Part shown: positions 62,307 through 64,000 of the stretch, piece after piece
Position numbering within the stretch: the stretch's first letter is position 1
How the letters are laid out: each line of letters begins with the position of its first letter
Assembly: GCA_004297225.1 (NCBI GenBank)
Contig: SCUI01000007.1
Span: 1-64,000 of the forward strand
Reading direction: 5' to 3'
Length of the DNA stretch: 64,000 nucleotides
Source of the DNA: Lysobacteraceae bacterium
GTDB lineage: Bacteria; Pseudomonadota; Gammaproteobacteria; Xanthomonadales; Xanthomonadaceae
Notes under the pieces: model-generated
The model's input: the letters and a program-made list of their open reading frames with translations, nothing else
What the model was told of the DNA's origin: nothing
Database searches by the model: none
Position numbers and translations under genes: made by a program

Positions 62307-64000
62307 TCACGCCGCCGCGTAGCGGGCGGCAGCCCCGATCCAGCGGGCGACCAGGGCGTCGGCGACGGCCGGGGACCGGGCAAGGAGCTGGTCGCCAAGC
62401 TCGTGCACCTGGGGCAGCAGGTCGGCATCCCGGGCCAGGTCGGCAAGGCGGAAAGCCGCCAGGCCGGTCTGCCGGGTCCCCAGCAGCTCGCCGGGCCCGC
62501 GCAAGGCCAGGTCCTTCTCCGCGATCTCGAAGCCGTCGCTGGTCGCCCGCATCGTCTCCAGCCGCTCCCGCGCCAGCGCCGACAGCGGCGGCTGGTACAG
62601 CAGCACGCAGCTCGAGGCCGCGCTGCCGCGCCCCACCCGCCCCCGCAGCTGGTGCAGCTGGGCCAGGCCCAGGCGCTCGGCGTTCTCGACGATCATCAAC
62701 GAGGCGTTCGGCACGTCGACGCCGACCTCGATCACCGTCGTCGCCACCAGCAGGTCCAGCTCGCCGTCCTTGAACGCCCGCATCGTGGCCTGCTTCTCCT
62801 TCGCCTTCTGCCGGCCGTGCACCAGCGCGATGCGCAGCGCGGGCAGCGCCTTCGACAGCTGTTCGAACGTGGTCTGCGCGGCCTGCGCGGAGACCTCGTC
62901 GCTGTCGTCGATCAGCGTGCACACCCAGTAGGCCTGGCGGCCCTCGGCGCAGGCGGCGCGGATGCGTTCGACCAGCTCCGGTCGCCGCGTCGCACCCAGC
63001 GCCACGGTCTGTACCGGGGTGCGCCCGGGCGGCAGTTCGTCGATCGCCGAGACATCGAGGTCGGCGTAGGCGGCCATCGCCAGCGTCCGCGGGATCGGGG
63101 TGGCGGTCATCACCAGCTGGTGCGGCACGCCCTGCCCGGCCGCGCCCTTGTCGCGCAGCGCCAGACGCTGGTGCACGCCGAAGCGGTGCTGCTCGTCGAC
63201 GATCGCCAGCGCCAGGTCGGCGAACACCACGCCTTCCTGCATCAGCGCATGGGTACCGACCACCACCTGCGCGGTGCCGGCGGCGACCTCGGCGAGCGCC
63301 GCCTTGCGCGCCTTGCCGGTGACCTTGCCCGCCAGCCAGGCCACGCGCACGCCGAGCGGTTCGAGCCATTGGCGCAGGTTCGCCAGGTGCTGCTCGGCCA
63401 GCAGTTCGGTCGGCGCCATCAACGCCGCCTGGCGGCCGCTGCCGACGGCGAGCATCGCCGCCAGCGCGGCGACCACGGTCTTGCCGCTGCCGACGTCGCC
63501 CTGGACAAGCCGCAGCATCGGTCGCGGTTGCGCAAGGTCCTCGCGCACCTCCGCGAAGACGCGGTCCTGCGCGCCGGTCAGCGCGAACGGCAGCGACGCG
63601 CGCAACCGCCCCGCCAGCTCCGCGTCGTCGAGCACCGCCGCCGCATGCGCCTGCAGGGCGATGCGCTGGCGACGCAGGCTCAGGTGGTGGGCGAGCAGCT
63701 CCTCGAACGCCAGCCGTCGCTGCGCGGGATGGGTGCCGGCCAGCAACGCCGCGACATCGGCATCGCGCGGCGGCCGGTGCACGGTGAGCAGCGCGTCGCG
63801 CAGCGACGGCAGCCCAAGGCCGGCGAGCGCGTCGGCGGGCAGCAGTTCCAGCACCGCGTCGCCCGGCAGGCGGTCCAGCGCCAGTCCGGCCAGGCGCCTC
63901 AGCGTCGCCGGGCCGACCCCCTCGATCGCGGGATACACCGGCGCGAGGCGGTCGTCGAGCAACGCCTCCTCGTCCGCGCCGAGGACGTGGTAACCGGGAT
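62307..64000 (-). CDS. recG: ATP-dependent DNA helicase RecG, partial (N-terminus beyond right edge)
   Basis: About 564 residues of the C-terminal part; reading continues through the right edge ([15 protein letters not shown], then [20 protein letters not shown] of the wedge region). Helicase motifs: Walker [59 protein letters not shown], then the second RecA domain with [20 protein letters not shown] and [11 protein letters not shown], and the C-terminal TRG-like region [20 protein letters not shown]. RecG remodels stalled forks and branched DNA. It ends 95 bases from the rpmE2 start on the same strand. Confidence 0.95.
   Translation of the reverse strand, partial: PGYHVLGADEEALLDDRLAPVYPAIEGVGPATLRRLAGLALDRLPGDAVLELLPADALAGLGLPSLRDALLTVHRPPRDADVAALLAGTHPAQRRLAFEELLAHHLSLRRQRIALQAHAAAVLDDAELAGRLRASLPFALTGAQDRVFAEVREDLAQPRPMLRLVQGDVGSGKTVVAALAAMLAVGSGRQAALMAPTELLAEQHLANLRQWLEPLGVRVAWLAGKVTGKARKAALAEVAAGTAQVVVGTHALMQEGVVFADLALAIVDEQHRFGVHQRLALRDKGAAGQGVPHQLVMTATPIPRTLAMAAYADLDVSAIDELPPGRTPVQTVALGATRRPELVERIRAACAEGRQAYWVCTLIDDSDEVSAQAAQTTFEQLSKALPALRIALVHGRQKAKEKQATMRAFKDGELDLLVATTVIEVGVDVPNASLMIVENAERLGLAQLHQLRGRVGRGSAASSCVLLYQPPLSALARERLETMRATSDGFEIAEKDLALRGPGELLGTRQTGLAAFRLADLARDADLLPQVHELGDQLLARSPAVADALVARWIGAAARYAAA

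Overview
The window reads as chromosome of a high-GC gammaproteobacterium of the Xanthomonadaceae/Lysobacteraceae group (Xanthomonas, Lysobacter, Luteimonas, Pseudoxanthomonas). This is a judgement from protein style and gene order: a pilMNOPQ operon divergent from a PBP1A gene, a 429-residue citrate synthase, type B L31, TrmB, a class I aldolase with pgk and pyk, and many tightly packed genes with 4-base ATGA or GTGA overlaps. I see no rRNA, IS element, phage gene, CRISPR array or replication origin. One tRNA gene is present. The two edges cut rimK (left) and recG (right).

Layout. 1-9.8 kb: rimK, tRNA-Gly(CCC), a GDSL autotransporter esterase, thiS-thiG-trmB with an SLC13-type permease, a small Rieske protein, an FAH-family hydrolase, mscL and a secreted M28 peptidase. 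9.8-15.5 kb: an RND efflux pair (adaptor and permease) coupled to a zinc-ribbon methyltransferase, and an unknown membrane protein. 15.5-21.3 kb: a glycolytic run, gap - truncated globin - pgk - pyk - TonB-C-like secreted protein - class I aldolase. 21.4-32.5 kb: an accessory-looking block lying between gap and transketolase. It holds an S1/P1 nuclease; a six-gene operon with two sulfide:quinone oxidoreductase-like proteins, a DUF2892 membrane protein, an RND adaptor and permease and a TrxC-type thioredoxin, divergent from a two-cysteine ArsR regulator of BigR/SqrR type; and a BlaI - M56/TonB - lipoprotein operon. 32.5-37.1 kb: 3-methyladenine glycosylase, transketolase, an XRE regulator with a strong dyad in its leader, and a dicarboxylate/amino-acid symporter. 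37.3-45.5 kb: a three-gene phosphorelay headed by a soluble hybrid kinase with eight 92-residue HAMP repeats. 45.5-52.1 kb: the moxR - DUF58 - DUF4381 - batA - batB - batD operon. 52.2-57.1 kb: pilMNOPQ. 57.4-64 kb: mrcA, an unknown protein, gltA, rpmE2 and recG.

The most interesting unit is the sulfide-type operon (22294-29717) with its regulator (29848-30174). The regulator has two cysteines 66 residues apart, as in persulfide-sensing BigR/SqrR. The first flavoprotein carries Cys128, Cys160 and Cys354, matching the SQR cysteine triad, and the last one has a comparable set. An RND pump and a thioredoxin sit translationally coupled inside the same operon, while no persulfide dioxygenase or rhodanese is visible. 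I infer a sulfide/persulfide response in which an RND pump takes part; the pump's substrate cannot be read from sequence. The HAMP-array kinase cluster is the second most notable unit.

Starts were chosen from Shine-Dalgarno motifs, overlap with the upstream stop, signal peptides and family length. Several are GTG or TTG, and these are flagged.
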